Assembly: GCA_002102555.1 (NCBI GenBank)
Contig: MCFL01000006.1
Span: 558,001 to 622,000 of the forward strand
From: Catenaria anguillulae PL171
Lineage: Eukaryota; Blastocladiomycota; Blastocladiomycetes; Blastocladiales; Catenariaceae
Direction of reading: 5' to 3'
DNA: 64,000 bases
Position numbers and translations under genes: made by a program. The notes beneath the pieces are model-generated. The model was not told the origin of the DNA, did no database searches, and worked only from the letters and a program-made list of their open reading frames with translations. The number at the start of each line of letters is the position of its first letter. Positions within the stretch are counted from its first letter, which is position 1. Shown here piece by piece: positions 1-10,915 of this stretch.

Positions 1-885
1 TGCCGACCCGGCGCGCTACATTTCAAAGTCCCGCGCGATTACTTCTTCTGGATCACCGACGCGGAAGCTTTTACCAAGCCCGGCATGGACAATGCCCGCA
101 CACTGATCCATACGGCGCTCGTCTACAATCCCATGGTTGCGGGTCTGGTCCTCATGCGCACACGCGTCAACATGCTCACATTTTCCGTGACTCGTGCTGA
201 TATGTGGCTGTCGGTGCTGTATGGCGCGTATGTGCACGAGGCGCTGAAGCTCAAGGAGGCGGGCAGTGGGGAGGGACAAGTTGCTGATTCGTGGCCACTC
301 ATGCGCCAATTTATCGACCTGCACAGCTCGGAATCCAACTTTTTCGGGCGTGAGCCCGACTCGTTGCGGTCGCAGTGGACGGGCATGAACTTGGCGTTTG
401 GCACATTGTCGTTCAAGGACTTGCAGGTGTGGCAAGAATCATCCCGGTCTGGTACGCCCGTCCCACTTATGAAGTTCGAAGGCAAGCGCTCGCTGATTGC
501 CCGCGACATGGTCCCCATCTTCAAGCATGAAGTGCTGCGGTTGCATGTGCAATCGGTCAAGGTGTTGCAAATGCTGCGAGAAGAGATTGCCGAAAAGGAG
601 CGGTTGAGTGTATTGATTAGCAAGCATGGGAACTGTCGCCGGCGCGACGATTTCTTGCCCGTGACAGCGTGGAACTTGATTCGTGCGCTTGGAGCCGATG
701 AGGGCCGGAACTATGACCAGGCAACCGATTGGTCCAGTTCAGTCAGCCAAGATAAACAAGGCGCGTATCACAAACATTTCCTTGCTTTACATTATGTATT
801 GTCAGCATTTTACACATCATTCTATGTCCTCTATGCTGGTTCAAACAATTCCTGCCTGTGTCAGGACCCTTCTCACTGCTGGTGA
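1..885 (+). CDS. C-terminal part of an unrecognised protein (5' end outside window)
   Basis: The frame is open from base 1 (first in-frame Met at 85), so this is the 3' end of a larger gene. The visible stretch of about 290 residues is mostly helical and contains a hydrophobic segment (LIHTALVYNPMVAGLVLM) and a charged EEIAEKERL helix. I do not recognise the family. The last 60 residues turn Cys-rich and hydrophobic and overlap the convergent gene at 841, so an unseen intron or an earlier true stop near 720-800 is likely. The coding call for 1-720 rests on sustained openness and sensible composition. The 3' boundary is uncertain. Confidence 0.5.
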   Translation, partial: CRPGALHFKVPRDYFFWITDAEAFTKPGMDNARTLIHTALVYNPMVAGLVLMRTRVNMLTFSVTRADMWLSVLYGAYVHEALKLKEAGSGEGQVADSWPLMRQFIDLHSSESNFFGREPDSLRSQWTGMNLAFGTLSFKDLQVWQESSRSGTPVPLMKFEGKRSLIARDMVPIFKHEVLRLHVQSVKVLQMLREEIAEKERLSVLISKHGNCRRRDDFLPVTAWNLIRALGADEGRNYDQATDWSSSVSQDKQGAYHKHFLALHYVLSAFYTSFYVLYAGSNNSCLCQDPSHCW

Positions 886-3255
886 CTGCAACACCGCATG
901 GGGCACAACGGCACCAAATGCGGACACATCACCTCTATGCAATACACCTTCCTTGCACACGCGCCGCAAATACCCAGCAAAAGCCTTGGGCGTCAAGTTC
1001 TGTTGAGTCAAAGTGCCTGGCATCACAAGCGCACGCTTCCACAGCCAATCCGGCGTGTACCTGTTCCACTTTGTCATTCCCAACGCAAGCTCAGCATCCA
1101 GCTCATCCACCAGACACCGGATCACCCATTCCACATTTTGCGTGTCGCACGGAAAGGCCCTCACGCGCGGATAGACCATATTGGAAGGCGCGTTGCGCCG
1201 CGGATGGCGGCCAAGGAACTGGTCGGGAATGTTGGTGCGAATAACGAGTCTGAACGCTTGAGGCAGGTGGGCACTGAACGAAGCATTCTGCTTGTCGAGT
1301 CTGCACGTCTGCTCGCGAAATGCCTTGATGAAGAGCGGGAGCAAATGGCGAGGGTCTTGGGGCAATGGCAGAATTGAAGGAATGTGCGAACGAAGGATGA
1401 CTAGGAGTTGGCACGCAATGATGATGGCAAGTTGGATCGAGCAGAAAGCAGATGGATCGAGTTGAAATGTGGAATCGTCCGATGATGCACCAACGACGTC
1501 GGCCGCGAGGCGCGCAACTAGGCGGTGCTTGCCAATGATATCGATTGGGTCAACGGATGGCTTGGTGAGCCATTCGAGCATTTGGTTGAGCAAGCTGACC
1601 CTGTCCACAGTGACAGGGAGATTCGGTGACATGAGGAATGGGGCAATATAGTAGACACTCCAAGTCTTGCTGTACTTGAACAAGAACGATGCGGGATCAA
1701 TGCCGATGGAAAGCATGAAGCTGACAAGTTGATCCGCAACATCCTGTGTAAGGTTTTGTGATGAACCGGCAAGCTTGGAAGCTTCACGAGTGACAGGGGA
1801 CATTCCAAGCGTGAGCGAGTAGGCTGCTGAAGTGTGGCGAATACGTTGAACATCGGCGTACATACCAACGACAAACGCAAAGTCGGGCTTCTCTAGCGCC
1901 ACGATCCCAGACTTGATGATCGGCACGTAATTGTCCAAATGAGGAAGACGACGGACCAAACCGAAAAGAAGCTTGCCGTAGTCGTAAACTCCCAGGACCC
2001 GCTGTTGCTGACATCTGCGCAGCTCGTTGCTCAAATCTTGGCGAAACGACAAGGCAACGACCGTGCGCGCATACTCGTTTCGCGAGCGTTCGAGCTGATC
2101 CAAGCTGGTGCAGTCCCATTTTTCATGCAAGTCGGCAAAGTGCGCATAGTGGCGAGCACGATTGGCCAACGTGAAAGGCGAGTGCGCAAGCCCATGTTGC
2201 TGGAGCCATCGGATAACGGGGTATGGGCGTGCAAAGCAGGATAGGTGAGCGAGGGATGTACGCATGGGCCCGAGGACATGTGTGGAAAAGTGGGGCCACG
2301 TTACAAACGCAGACGGAGCAAGGTCGAGGTTGCTGCAAACTGCCTCAAGAAGCGGGACAGACCACTGAGTTGCTGCCGTGATCGCAAGATAATGTGTAAG
2401 GGAAGCTTGTGCTTCACCGTCAGGGAAAGGACGAAGCACATCAAACCAGCATTGCTGCCAATGGTGAATCAAGTCGTAGTCTAAGCAAAACCACGACCAA
2501 AACGACAGTGGAAGTGTCATGGACAAGAGCTCTGGGACATTCCGCGACACTTGCGCGAGGGTTAAGGTGAGCATGCCGTGGTTGCTTGATCTGAGAAAGA
2601 AGACAGCCAAGTGGACAAGGTCAAGGATCGGATCCCAAGTCTCCTTGCCTTGGTTCTGAGGCAAAGGGTAGCGGGTAATGGACTTGGCAGTTGCGAAATC
2701 CGCTAGAAGTTCTTGCAAGATGCCTTGTCGACGTTGCAGTTTCAAGCGCTTGACGAGATGATTGACGAGATCCGAGTCGAGCAGGAGCGACAGCGTCCAA
2801 AGCTGATGCGACTCGTTCCGTGAGAGTACTGAATAGTGAGCAGGGCGGCCATCGTAGACCAAGTACTCTCCAAAGGCGGCGCACTGTGTTGGCGGGCTCG
2901 GAAACCAATGGACTGCTGGTCGAAGACGGCGCAGCACGAGGGCAAAGTGGGAGATCCGATGGTTGCGCCTGAGAGCAAATTGATGGGGCGGGTGGCGTTC
3001 CCGAAGGGCGGCGGCAATGTCGCGGGGTTGGACCAGGCGATGAAAGATGAGGCGGTGCAGCCATGCACGTCTAAGGTACGAGGATGCCTGCGGGTCGCCA
3101 ATCCCATCATCATCGGCGGTGCCAGCGCTCAGCTGGACACGGCGAAGAAGGGCGGCGACCGATCGCGATGCCGCCGCCAAACTCGTGCTTGGGTCCGCCA
3201 GGGACAGAATATCGGCGATGAGCTCAAGTGGAACGAGATCATAGAAGGATTGCAT
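841..3255 (-). CDS. Large F-box-like protein, 804 aa
   Basis: A single uninterrupted frame of 804 codons. The N-terminus (residues 5-40, core LVPLELIADILSLADPSTS) has the hydrophobic spacing of an F-box (L-P-E-h-h-x-x-I-h), which in known proteins binds Skp1 in SCF ubiquitin ligases. The rest is Leu/His/Trp-rich helical sequence without a domain I can name. It resembles the lineage-specific F-box/ankyrin-like proteins abundant in zoosporic fungi, and the ankyrin-like protein at 7.5 kb may be a distant relative in style. No introns are needed. Its 3' end overlaps the tail of the convergent gene from the left edge. Function beyond F-box is unknown. Confidence 0.6.
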   Translation of the reverse strand: MQSFYDLVPLELIADILSLADPSTSLAAASRSVAALLRRVQLSAGTADDDGIGDPQASSYLRRAWLHRLIFHRLVQPRDIAAALRERHPPHQFALRRNHRISHFALVLRRLRPAVHWFPSPPTQCAAFGEYLVYDGRPAHYSVLSRNESHQLWTLSLLLDSDLVNHLVKRLKLQRRQGILQELLADFATAKSITRYPLPQNQGKETWDPILDLVHLAVFFLRSSNHGMLTLTLAQVSRNVPELLSMTLPLSFWSWFCLDYDLIHHWQQCWFDVLRPFPDGEAQASLTHYLAITAATQWSVPLLEAVCSNLDLAPSAFVTWPHFSTHVLGPMRTSLAHLSCFARPYPVIRWLQQHGLAHSPFTLANRARHYAHFADLHEKWDCTSLDQLERSRNEYARTVVALSFRQDLSNELRRCQQQRVLGVYDYGKLLFGLVRRLPHLDNYVPIIKSGIVALEKPDFAFVVGMYADVQRIRHTSAAYSLTLGMSPVTREASKLAGSSQNLTQDVADQLVSFMLSIGIDPASFLFKYSKTWSVYYIAPFLMSPNLPVTVDRVSLLNQMLEWLTKPSVDPIDIIGKHRLVARLAADVVGASSDDSTFQLDPSAFCSIQLAIIIACQLLVILRSHIPSILPLPQDPRHLLPLFIKAFREQTCRLDKQNASFSAHLPQAFRLVIRTNIPDQFLGRHPRRNAPSNMVYPRVRAFPCDTQNVEWVIRCLVDELDAELALGMTKWNRYTPDWLWKRALVMPGTLTQQNLTPKAFAGYLRRVCKEGVLHRGDVSAFGAVVPHAVLQSPAVRRVLTQAGIV

Positions 3256-3401
3256 TGCGTTGGATTATTAACATCTAAGTCACTGGGAGAGCCGCGACGG
3301 GTTACACCTTACGGCGGGCGGCGCCTGTGATGACGAGGAAAAATGATGTGGTCTATTCAGGATTGGCGATTACTACGTTGCAAACCGGCTCGACCCGCAC
3401 T

Positions 3402-5814
3402 TCACGCCATATCCTTGGTCTTCTTCCAATGTGCCTTCACCCGCTCCGCACGCACATCTCGCCCACCTCGGCCGCCGCGCTGCCCGCCACCACGTCCTCG
3501 TTCAGCACCAGTTTGTGCCGAATCAGACTCACCGTCTGCACTTGGGCTTGATCCGGAGCTACCACCGCGACCACGCCCACGGTTAGCGCCTGCTCCAGTC
3601 CCACGTCCCGCGTTTCCACCGCGGCTGGAATGGGACTGCGGGCCATCCCGCCTTGCCGACGCGGCGTTGCGCTGTGGCGACGACTGTTGCTCCGCCACAT
3701 CCTGCTCACCCTTATCGCCTGCTCCCGCACTTGGCGTAGATCGCCCCTCGGTCCTATTGCCAGCAAACTGGTACCGATTCTGCAAGTGCCGGACCCTTGC
3801 CGGCGTCCTGCGCAACATGCTGGCCCAGCCTTCAATCTGCTGATCCGACATGCCCGTCCGCTCCCTCAACCGCGCGCGCTCAGGCAACCGTTTGCCCGAT
3901 CGCTCAAACACACCTGGACTTGCTGACCACGCACGGAACAAGTCCTCTTCAAACTTTGCCGCGGGATCATTGACCATGGCCTCTGACCCGACATTGGACC
4001 GTTTGATGTTGGCTGTGGCCGCACCCGTCTTTCTTGCACCGCCGCCAGCACCACCGGCCTCGACCTCCTCTTCGGCCGTGCCATCGGCCACACGTACGTC
4101 CACGGAATCGTACGTGTCATCATACTCGTCATCCCACTGAGCCTCCTCTTCATCTTCGGCAGCAATGCGTGCCGCCAGCGCAAGCACTTTGCGTTTAGCC
4201 GCCGACTTGGATTCCTTGACCATGCCCCGCCCAGAGACTTGCTTGGCGGCAGCAAATTCTTCCACATGGGCAAAGCGTTCGCGGACAGATGCGAGGAGTG
4301 CTTGGTCCACGACGGGCGCGGGCGGTTCCGGTGCCAGGGCGGCCGCAGTCGCAGCGGGCGCGGCGGGCGGTTGGAAGGAGCGCAATGATTCGTCCATGAG
4401 CAGGGCATCAATAAGTTTGGCCGTGTCATTCGAGTATTGCAAGAGCAGATGGCGCACAGCGGCAGCGGCCATGTCTGGGAACAGGTCGAGGACTTGGGTG
4501 ATGGCGACGGCCGTGTCTGGATCATCCAAGGCGGATGCGCTCGGGTCGGCAGCAACGGCCGTGGATGGCGATGCCAGCGCTTGTTGAGCTGAACGGTGCT
4601 CCAAGACTTGGCTACGAAGATTGTCAAGTTGATCGACAATTGATGTATCCCTACATTAAACATGGTTTTTCGGGAGTGTCAGAAAATGCTGACGCAACAG
4701 AAAAAGAAACGAAAATGAGTGCCAAGTACCCGTGGAACATTTGCTCGTCAACACCCTTCAAATCGGCCACCAGCTGCGTATCTGCAGCCAACGCCGCAAT
4801 CAACGACCTGTCGTCCTTCTTGTCCGTGGCATGCGCAGCGTGCGCCAAATCCATCATCATGTGCAACAGCGTTGCCAAATGCCCAATCGATTCGTTGCTC
4901 GCCTCCTCCAAAAACCGACACCGAATCACATCCATAGCCAATCCGGTCGCCAACGCCAGGGTGCGCGTGTCGCCCCCAGGCACAAGCACCGCCTCGAAAA
5001 ACCCAGCCAGCGTCGACAAGAATGCATCGTCGAATACACTGGCCGAAACACTTGCGGGCAGCACTCGAACAAGCGACTTGAACGTGGACAGTGCATCGGA
5101 GACCACAAGCGGATTCACGGGACCTTGGCCATCGGCAGTGCTATGGATCTGCGTGGGACTTGTCCCACCCATGTGCGCCGTGACCTGCTTGCCCATCAAA
5201 TGCGAGCACACGCGCACAACATCTTCAATCTCGGCCACCAACATGGGGCGAGCTTGAACCAGGTCGGCCACGATCCGGCCAGCAGCGGGCATGCAGTGGC
5301 CGTACCACTTGCAGAAATCAAGCACCATCAGCGCAGACACATGATCGAGGACCATCTCAGTGATGAGCAATCCCACCCCGCCGGACATGGCCGCGGGCGT
5401 GGCAAGGTACGCCGCGAGTTTGCGAAACCAGGCAAATGTCAGCACGTCGAGCGCACGATCGGTTGCGGGCGATGTGGACGAGGTCGGGTATGGTGGGCGG
5501 AACCGCAGGTAGGTTTCGATCAACTCGACCAAGTGGCCGTCCTGGACAATGCGCGCAAAGGTGGCAGCATCTTGGGCGCGAATGGCCGCGGTGAGCGTGT
5601 GAATTGCGAGGCGGTGTGAGTGGGCGAGCGTGTGGTCGGGGACGTGCTGCAGAGCGGGGAGGTACGGGGCGCAAGGGGCGATGACTGGCCGGGCCTCGGC
5701 GTGGCCGCCGTCATTGGTCGCCGAGTCGAGGTGGGGAGTGGTGGCCGCGGCAGACTTGGCCTTGCCTTTTCCTTTTCCTTTGCTGGTGGAGGACATGTTG
5801 GAGATACTGGACAT
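3402..5814 (-). CDS. CUE3: CUE3/ASCC2-like protein, ribosome quality-control trigger subunit
   Basis: Two exons, 5814-4730 and 4611-3402, joined across a 118-nt intron (donor GTACTT, acceptor TCGTAG, phase 2), give about 764 aa, close to human ASCC2 (757 aa). The N-terminal half carries the ASCC2 helical region (ETYLRFRPPYP, then VLDFCKWYG, matching SYLRYVP and ILDLCVLFG). After the intron comes a CUE domain (VLDLFPDMAAAAVRHLL) that binds ubiquitin, followed by the signature acidic DDEYDDTYD motif and an Arg/Gly-rich basic tail. In yeast and humans this protein (Cue3/Rqt3, ASCC2) works with the Slh1/ASCC3 helicase to split collided ribosomes marked by K63 ubiquitin. Basis: motif similarity, strong in both halves. 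Confidence 0.85.
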
Positions 5815-5910
5815 TGCTTAGAGAAAAAGAAGATGAGCGTATGTTGCCTTTTGAGTCTCCATTGCATCGTGTCTTCGCCTGTGGACCGTTGTCCGGCTTT
5901 TTGTTTCTCA

Positions 5911-5930
5911 GGTCAGGTCAGGTCAGGTCA
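5911..5930. repeat. Short tandem repeat, four ggtca units
   Basis: Four perfect 5-bp units lie about 100 bp upstream of the CUE3 start. This could be a simple microsatellite or a transcription-factor site. Nothing in the sequence decides. Confidence 0.5.
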
Positions 5931-6091
5931 ACGGCCGATCCGAAAATTTTCCGGCAGTGTGTCATTCTCGATGGAATGGCGGTTGAGCGGCCGGACAGGC
6001 CTGACTCAATCCACACGGACCTCAACTTACAGAATGAACCATGAAAACATCAACTATAGAACATGTACCAACAATGATACAGGCACACACA

Positions 6092-7041
6092 TCATTGGTC
6101 GCCCGCTGGCTCGGCAGTCAACTCGCCAACCTGGCAAACCTTTCGGTTCTCAATTGCTATTGAAGGGCAGAGTGGGAGTGGGCGATCAGCATCAAGCAAA
6201 GCCAACTCGGGTCAGAGAGCAGCATACATACCTCCCGTCATGGGGCACTGCATTTCCTCCCACGAAATCGGAATCATGGTTGCTCCTGCCGGACTCTGGG
6301 CGTAAATCACACCCAAGTCGTTGCGAGCCGTGGACAAAATGTACGAGTGGGCTTCTCCAAGAGAAATGACTTCAGCACGGACTATGGGCAGCCAAAGGGT
6401 GAAAGAAGTGGTGAATAATGAGCAACCGAACTCAGAAATTGTGCGTTTGTGGCAACGAACCAATATCTCCGGGCCGAAATGAGCTGGGGATTTGGACCTT
6501 GTCCCGCTCGGTTGCACGGACATTGTCGACCCTAGAGACAACATGGGCAAGAGAAGCATCACCGACACTTAGCCTCCTCTTCCGTCGACCTCAGCCAGCA
6601 CAGCCGGGACAAGTATGTCAGAGAGCCGCACCGAATGACACCTTCAAACTCTTGGTTGACGGGCGTGGACTCGACAAGCAAGACTGACACAACCGCCATG
6701 CGAGAATTGATCCGCTTGACTCGTCCAGTAACAATACTGCCAATGGCTGGCACAGGAGAGTTGCCGTTCTTGCCTTGGACACCGATTCTCTGTGATCAAC
6801 AACGAAGGACAGTTGGCCGGTGGTCAAAACCAAAGTTGATTTCTGGCACATGGCTGCATGCTGAAATGGCGGGCCCTTGCTGAACAAGGACGAGAGAAAT
6901 TACCTCTCCTGACTCGGAAACGGATCCGACAATGGTTGAGAAGACTTGGCCGGCGCGGACGTAGGTTCCAGGGCCGGCCTTGACTTGCTGGGTCGAGCCA
7001 AGGCGCTCTCCGGGGACGACAATGCGGGTAGTTGTTGACAT
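6092..7041 (-). CDS. CSL4: Exosome cap subunit Csl4 (EXOSC1)
   Basis: Five exons (7041-6904, 6789-6632, 6531-6461, 6381-6232, 6156-6092) give 193 aa, almost the human EXOSC1 length (195). All four introns have GT-AG ends and consistent phases. The N-terminal domain carries VVPGERLG and GTYVRAGQVFS; the S1 domain has AIGSIVTGRVKRINSR; then NVRATERDKVQ, FRPGDIV, RAEVISLGEAHSYILSTA; and the C-terminus ISWEEMQCPMTG, all aligning residue by residue with animal EXOSC1. Csl4 caps the RNA exosome ring and contacts the Exo9 core during 3'-5' RNA processing and decay in nucleus and cytoplasm. The C-terminal zinc ribbon is reduced, as in the human protein. Confidence 0.92.
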
Positions 7042-7453
7042 GGTTTTGTTTCCATTGGTAGTTCAGCCAAATCGCTGGAACTCGTCGTTTCCGGACAGAC
7101 GCAACTCTCCGCGATCGGATTGTTTTCCTTGCACAGACAGTTCTTTGTCTCACGAGGTGGGGCATACAAATGAAAATTAGCGCTGTGCACTGTGCCTGTC
7201 TCAGGCTCCAAGATTTCTCAAAAACATGTATCGCAATGCCATACGCACGTCGACTTGGCCCACCTGGCATGGTCATCTCCATCAAGTCCAAGCAAGCGTG
7301 TGCGTTTCTTCTGGCGGGCATGGACGGAGCGAAATACACAATGCGCCTTTATGATGGAACGGGATTATGTAGAGACCCCGGTACTCCACACCCTAAACGA
7401 CGAATGTTCAAAAGGAGATATTGTAAATATCCTTTTCTACAGTACCTAAATGG
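7042..7453. other. Gene-free spacer
   Basis: Lies between the start of CSL4 and the 3' end of the ankyrin-like gene. It presumably holds the CSL4 promoter. I see no conserved coding segment or strong signal. Confidence 0.5.
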
Positions 7454-9475
7454 CTACTTTTGCGATCCCTTGAAAGCAGACTGGAGCAAGAACCGAGCAT
7501 GTGGCCCAGCGCGGTCCAGGACAGGGTCGTTGAGATACTTCTTGACAAGCCCTTGACCACGATCCTTCAGCAATGGGAATACTCTTGCTCGCCACCAATT
7601 CAACGATGTGAGAGTGTGACTCCCCTTGTTGAGGTCTGCATAAGACAGGGTGAATGCTTTCACAAACCACCAAATGTCCGCTTTCCCGTCATTAAACCAC
7701 CATTCAAGCACCTCCACTTTACCCATGCGACTCGCAAAGCAGATCCCATCCTCCATACTCACATACTCGCAATCGTAGTCGCAAAACAGCTCCAGGGCCT
7801 TCAAATTGCCGGCACGAATCGCGCTCAAGTACGGCATTTCATCCTCGTTATTTGGGTCGTACCCAGCATATTCGTATTCCTTGGGATCCTCAAACAAATG
7901 CTCTATGGGCTTTCCGTAGCACTGCTGGGTAAACAACCATTGCAACACGTCCAAATGGCCTCTATGACAAACGCCAGCCAGAATTGAGCGACTGAGGCAG
8001 CCGTCGAATTGAACCAGATCGGGAAAGAGGACAATGTGGTCCGCCCACCAGTTGAGCACATGCAAATGGCCAGCTTCCGCAGCGCAGCTCAAGTTGGCAA
8101 TATCAAATTCGAACTGTGGTCGTGCATCGATGTCGTCATAATTGCATTCAAAGTGAAAGCTATAGAGCGACCACAACCAGTCAAGCACAGCAACATGCCC
8201 ACTTTCGCTAGCCGTCAAAAACGCCGATTCCCACAAGACATCCATGTCTCTGCACATGCCGTGGTCCAAGAGCCAGTTGAGAACATGAACATGGCCCTGC
8301 CGGCAAGCTGCAATGGTTGGGCCGGCACTCGGGTCTGCGATCCAACCATCTTCTGGTGCGAGACTCATCCATTCCATGAACTCCAAGCTACCCGAATGCG
8401 CGCCCAAAGAAAGGCATTCCTGCTTGCATCCAACAAACCAGTACCGAGCATTGAGCCATTGTGCCAGCTGAATGTTTCCAGTCTTGCACACGAGACGGGA
8501 AGCAGACCGCTGGTCGCTCCAAGATGGCATCAGTTGGAGCGCGTCAATCCATGCCAGCAAGGAGGGGTTGTTGGACTTGATGGCGTGAAAGAGCACATTA
8601 TCCTCAACAGTGTGCCATGCTTCACGTCCCAAGGTGGGAAATGCACCGAGCGTGTCGGCTGCGAGCCAATGGTGGTTCTCGTGAGCGAGTCGATGCTGAA
8701 ACACGATTTCACCAAGGCCGCAATTCCATATCCACTCCAACACTTGCACTTGGTTACCAGCAAACACACCAGTCAAGACGTGATCCAGACGATGCGGCAG
8801 TCCGCTCTGCATGATCCACCACTCCAAGACGTGTATGAATCCCTTCGACGCCACTGTGTGCAGAAACTTGCCGTCATGGCCGCTCCACGCAAGTTGATCG
8901 CGAGGAATGTTGTGCACAAACCAGTCAAGGACATGAACGAGGCCCGCAGTACTCGCGGCAACGAGCGCCTGCTCGGAATGCTTGAAAGGTACCAGCGCCG
9001 ATTGGCTCCGGTTCAACCACCATTCAAGCACATGGACATGCCCTTTCGAGCTCGCCAAATCAACAGACTTTTCCATCCAATTCCAGCATCCCAGGCCCGA
9101 TTCGTCATACCACCACGGCAAAACATCTACATGGCCTCCTTGGCTCGCGCAATGAACCGCGCGAGCACCGTTTTCAAGCATCAGCGGTCGCCCGCCCACT
9201 TGCTTGCTCCACTGCATCAGGAAACGCAACAGATCAACGTTACCAATGCGGCTCGCGACCGTGACGTTGATCCACGGCATTTGGGCCAACGCGGCCTTGG
9301 TCACGATGGGCATGTCCTGGCGTAAGACGGCATTAAGCGGTGCAGCAATGGCGCAGCCGGACCAAAGTGATGAGATCGCCGTGAGGCGAACGGAGAGGGC
9401 GAGTACGACTTCAGCGAGGTTGAGGTCGAGAGGTGCGGCATCCAACAGCTGAGCGGGCGGGTCACAGATCAACAT
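7454..9475 (-). CDS. Divergent ankyrin-like repeat protein, 673 aa
   Basis: One open frame of 673 codons. It is built from about 15-17 degenerate units of roughly 30 residues, recognisable by a closing G-H-h-x-V-L-x-W-W/L signature (GHVHVLEWW, GHVHVLNWL, GHVAVLDWL, GHLHVLNWW, GHLDVLQWL, GKVEVLEWW). This is the ankyrin consensus G-H-x-x-h-V-x-x-L-L with Trp replacing the usual Leu. Such repeats form curved protein-binding solenoids. The N-terminal 50 residues look like a degenerate F-box or cap helix. Proteins of this style are, to my knowledge, multiplied in Blastocladiomycota and some chytrids. The partner and role are unknown. No intron is required. Confidence 0.75.
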   Translation of the reverse strand: MLICDPPAQLLDAAPLDLNLAEVVLALSVRLTAISSLWSGCAIAAPLNAVLRQDMPIVTKAALAQMPWINVTVASRIGNVDLLRFLMQWSKQVGGRPLMLENGARAVHCASQGGHVDVLPWWYDESGLGCWNWMEKSVDLASSKGHVHVLEWWLNRSQSALVPFKHSEQALVAASTAGLVHVLDWFVHNIPRDQLAWSGHDGKFLHTVASKGFIHVLEWWIMQSGLPHRLDHVLTGVFAGNQVQVLEWIWNCGLGEIVFQHRLAHENHHWLAADTLGAFPTLGREAWHTVEDNVLFHAIKSNNPSLLAWIDALQLMPSWSDQRSASRLVCKTGNIQLAQWLNARYWFVGCKQECLSLGAHSGSLEFMEWMSLAPEDGWIADPSAGPTIAACRQGHVHVLNWLLDHGMCRDMDVLWESAFLTASESGHVAVLDWLWSLYSFHFECNYDDIDARPQFEFDIANLSCAAEAGHLHVLNWWADHIVLFPDLVQFDGCLSRSILAGVCHRGHLDVLQWLFTQQCYGKPIEHLFEDPKEYEYAGYDPNNEDEMPYLSAIRAGNLKALELFCDYDCEYVSMEDGICFASRMGKVEVLEWWFNDGKADIWWFVKAFTLSYADLNKGSHTLTSLNWWRARVFPLLKDRGQGLVKKYLNDPVLDRAGPHARFLLQSAFKGSQK

Positions 9476-9848
9476 GTCGATTGGGTAGTTGACGAGTTTG
9501 CGAAAGGTGGTTGTTCATTCAGGTTTCATTACTTAGAGAATCCATGGCCGGTTGATTCACGCGAACGTACATATATAGCCTGGACCAGCTGCCTGGTACG
9601 TAGCCAGGACCTACATACGTAGCGTGGTGCGAACCGATGAGAACTGCGAGGAAGAAAAAAAACGACGGTTTCCGAAAACATCGAACGCTTCCCTTGTTGA
9701 GGCGGACAGCAAGATCCACGCAGATCTGCACGCATATTGGACTGAAGCAGGGAGGAAATATCGGGTTCCGAGGCATTGTATGTCGAGTAAAGATATGATA
9801 CAGTTAAGGAAATAAGCACAAGCACCGAGGCGGTCAATCGTCTACATG
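9476..9848. other. Gene-free spacer
   Basis: Lies between the ankyrin-like gene start and the NIP7 stop. Contains short A-rich and tac/gta-rich stretches. No gene supported. Confidence 0.5.
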
Positions 9849-10469
9849 CTACTCCTCCATGGTACGAATGTACTCGCCCACATCGGCCTGATGATAAGCA
9901 ACGATCGCTGTGGGGTCCATCTTGCGAGTTTCGGACGTGGACTTGGCGGTCACACCGAATCCCTGAGGAGATCGAGGCGAGCAGTGTCAACGGCAGGGTC
10001 GGTCGGAGAAAGCAACCGCATGAGTTAAGAACGTGGAATGACATACCAATGGCACATCGTTCATGTTGTAAATCACAACACCCGTATGCTCGGGCGTGTC
10101 GTCGGAAATGCGACCCAAATGCGCCTTCAGCACATGGTTCCCATACAGGTAGGGCATCTCGCCATTGGGCTTGACCCACACCTTGTACTTTGCATACTTT
10201 GCCAAAATGTCCAGACACGTCACATGCAACCGGAACAGACCCGACTTTGTAAACTTGCCAAAGCATGTGCCCAAGGCACACATTTCGTCGCGCCCAATCG
10301 ACACGGCACGGCGCATGAGCGCCTCTGACACATAGTACACGCGGTCCTTGTGCAGCCGGAAGCAGTGTGGGTCGTCGGAACGCTCAATCAGAAGCGTAAT
10401 GTTCTTGCCAATGTACTTGGCGAGCTTTTCGAAAAAGGTCTTGGTTTCTTCTTCGGTTAATGGGCGCAT
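9849..10469 (-). CDS. NIP7: 60S ribosome biogenesis factor Nip7
   Basis: Two exons, 10469-10047 and 9962-9849 (donor GTATGT, phase 0, 84-nt intron), give 178 aa against 180 in human. The start MRPLTEEET and the motifs [33 protein letters not shown] and [14 protein letters not shown] match eukaryotic NIP7 closely. The second exon supplies the family's C-terminus (GFGVTAKST, then [18 protein letters not shown]), completing the PUA RNA-binding domain. Nip7 binds pre-60S particles and is needed for 27S pre-rRNA processing in the nucleolus. The gene lies head-out beside the tetraspan cluster. Nothing unusual seen. Confidence 0.95.
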
Positions 10470-10689
10470 GGTCGGTTGAGTGTTGGATATGGGAGTGGGC
10501 GTCGGCAGTAATGCAGGGCGCTGTGTTCATGGAAAAGTACAAAGGTTCATGGGCTATGACACGATTTCCATCAGCATTGCTTGCGCTGCCCGTCGTAGCG
10601 TGTCAAGGAAGAGTGCGTGGACATCACGCGTGAAGTGTCATTTATGCTCACGTGACTGGTCACCTTGTCGAGACAATGATCATCATCAT

Positions 10690-10890
10690 GATGTATATAC
10701 GCATTTGAGGGGTCCAGAGCGGGACGTAACGCAATCAACCTGCTAACGGAGGTCCATGCCAAGGTGCCTGACACGATGTCGGGGACAAAGCCCAGAAAAT
10801 GCAGGCAGAGTACACCCTTGCAGAATGTGGCACCCCAGTCAAGCGTGTTAAAACCTCCACGACAACGCGGACGGCATGGGAACGTAGAAA
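10690..10890 (-). pseudogene. Decayed fragment of the tetraspan family (copy D)
   Basis: On the minus strand a stretch reading KGVLCLHFLGF then LAWTSVSRLIALRPALDPSNA aligns with KGVLFLIFVGF and WAWTVAGSLLFERPVADNSNA of copy A at 11.4-12.1 kb. The upstream bases acgttcccatgccgtcc also match the end of copy A's first intron. Homology is lost after the first helix and the loop. The second half, the later exons and the N-terminal exon are not present, so this is a relic rather than a working gene. It shows that the cluster once extended further left. Confidence 0.65.
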
Positions 10891-10915
10891 AGACACGTTT
10901 CCGAGGATTCAACAT

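Noticed and set aside
7170-7556. Plus-strand open frame of 128 codons upstream of CSL4
   Set aside because: Composition is erratic, it overlaps the end of the ankyrin-like gene on the other strand, and no motif or splice structure supports it.
8009-9325. Plus-strand 438-codon open frame opposite the ankyrin-like gene
   Set aside because: It is the antisense shadow of a repeat protein; the minus strand shows a clear repeat signature and this frame shows none.
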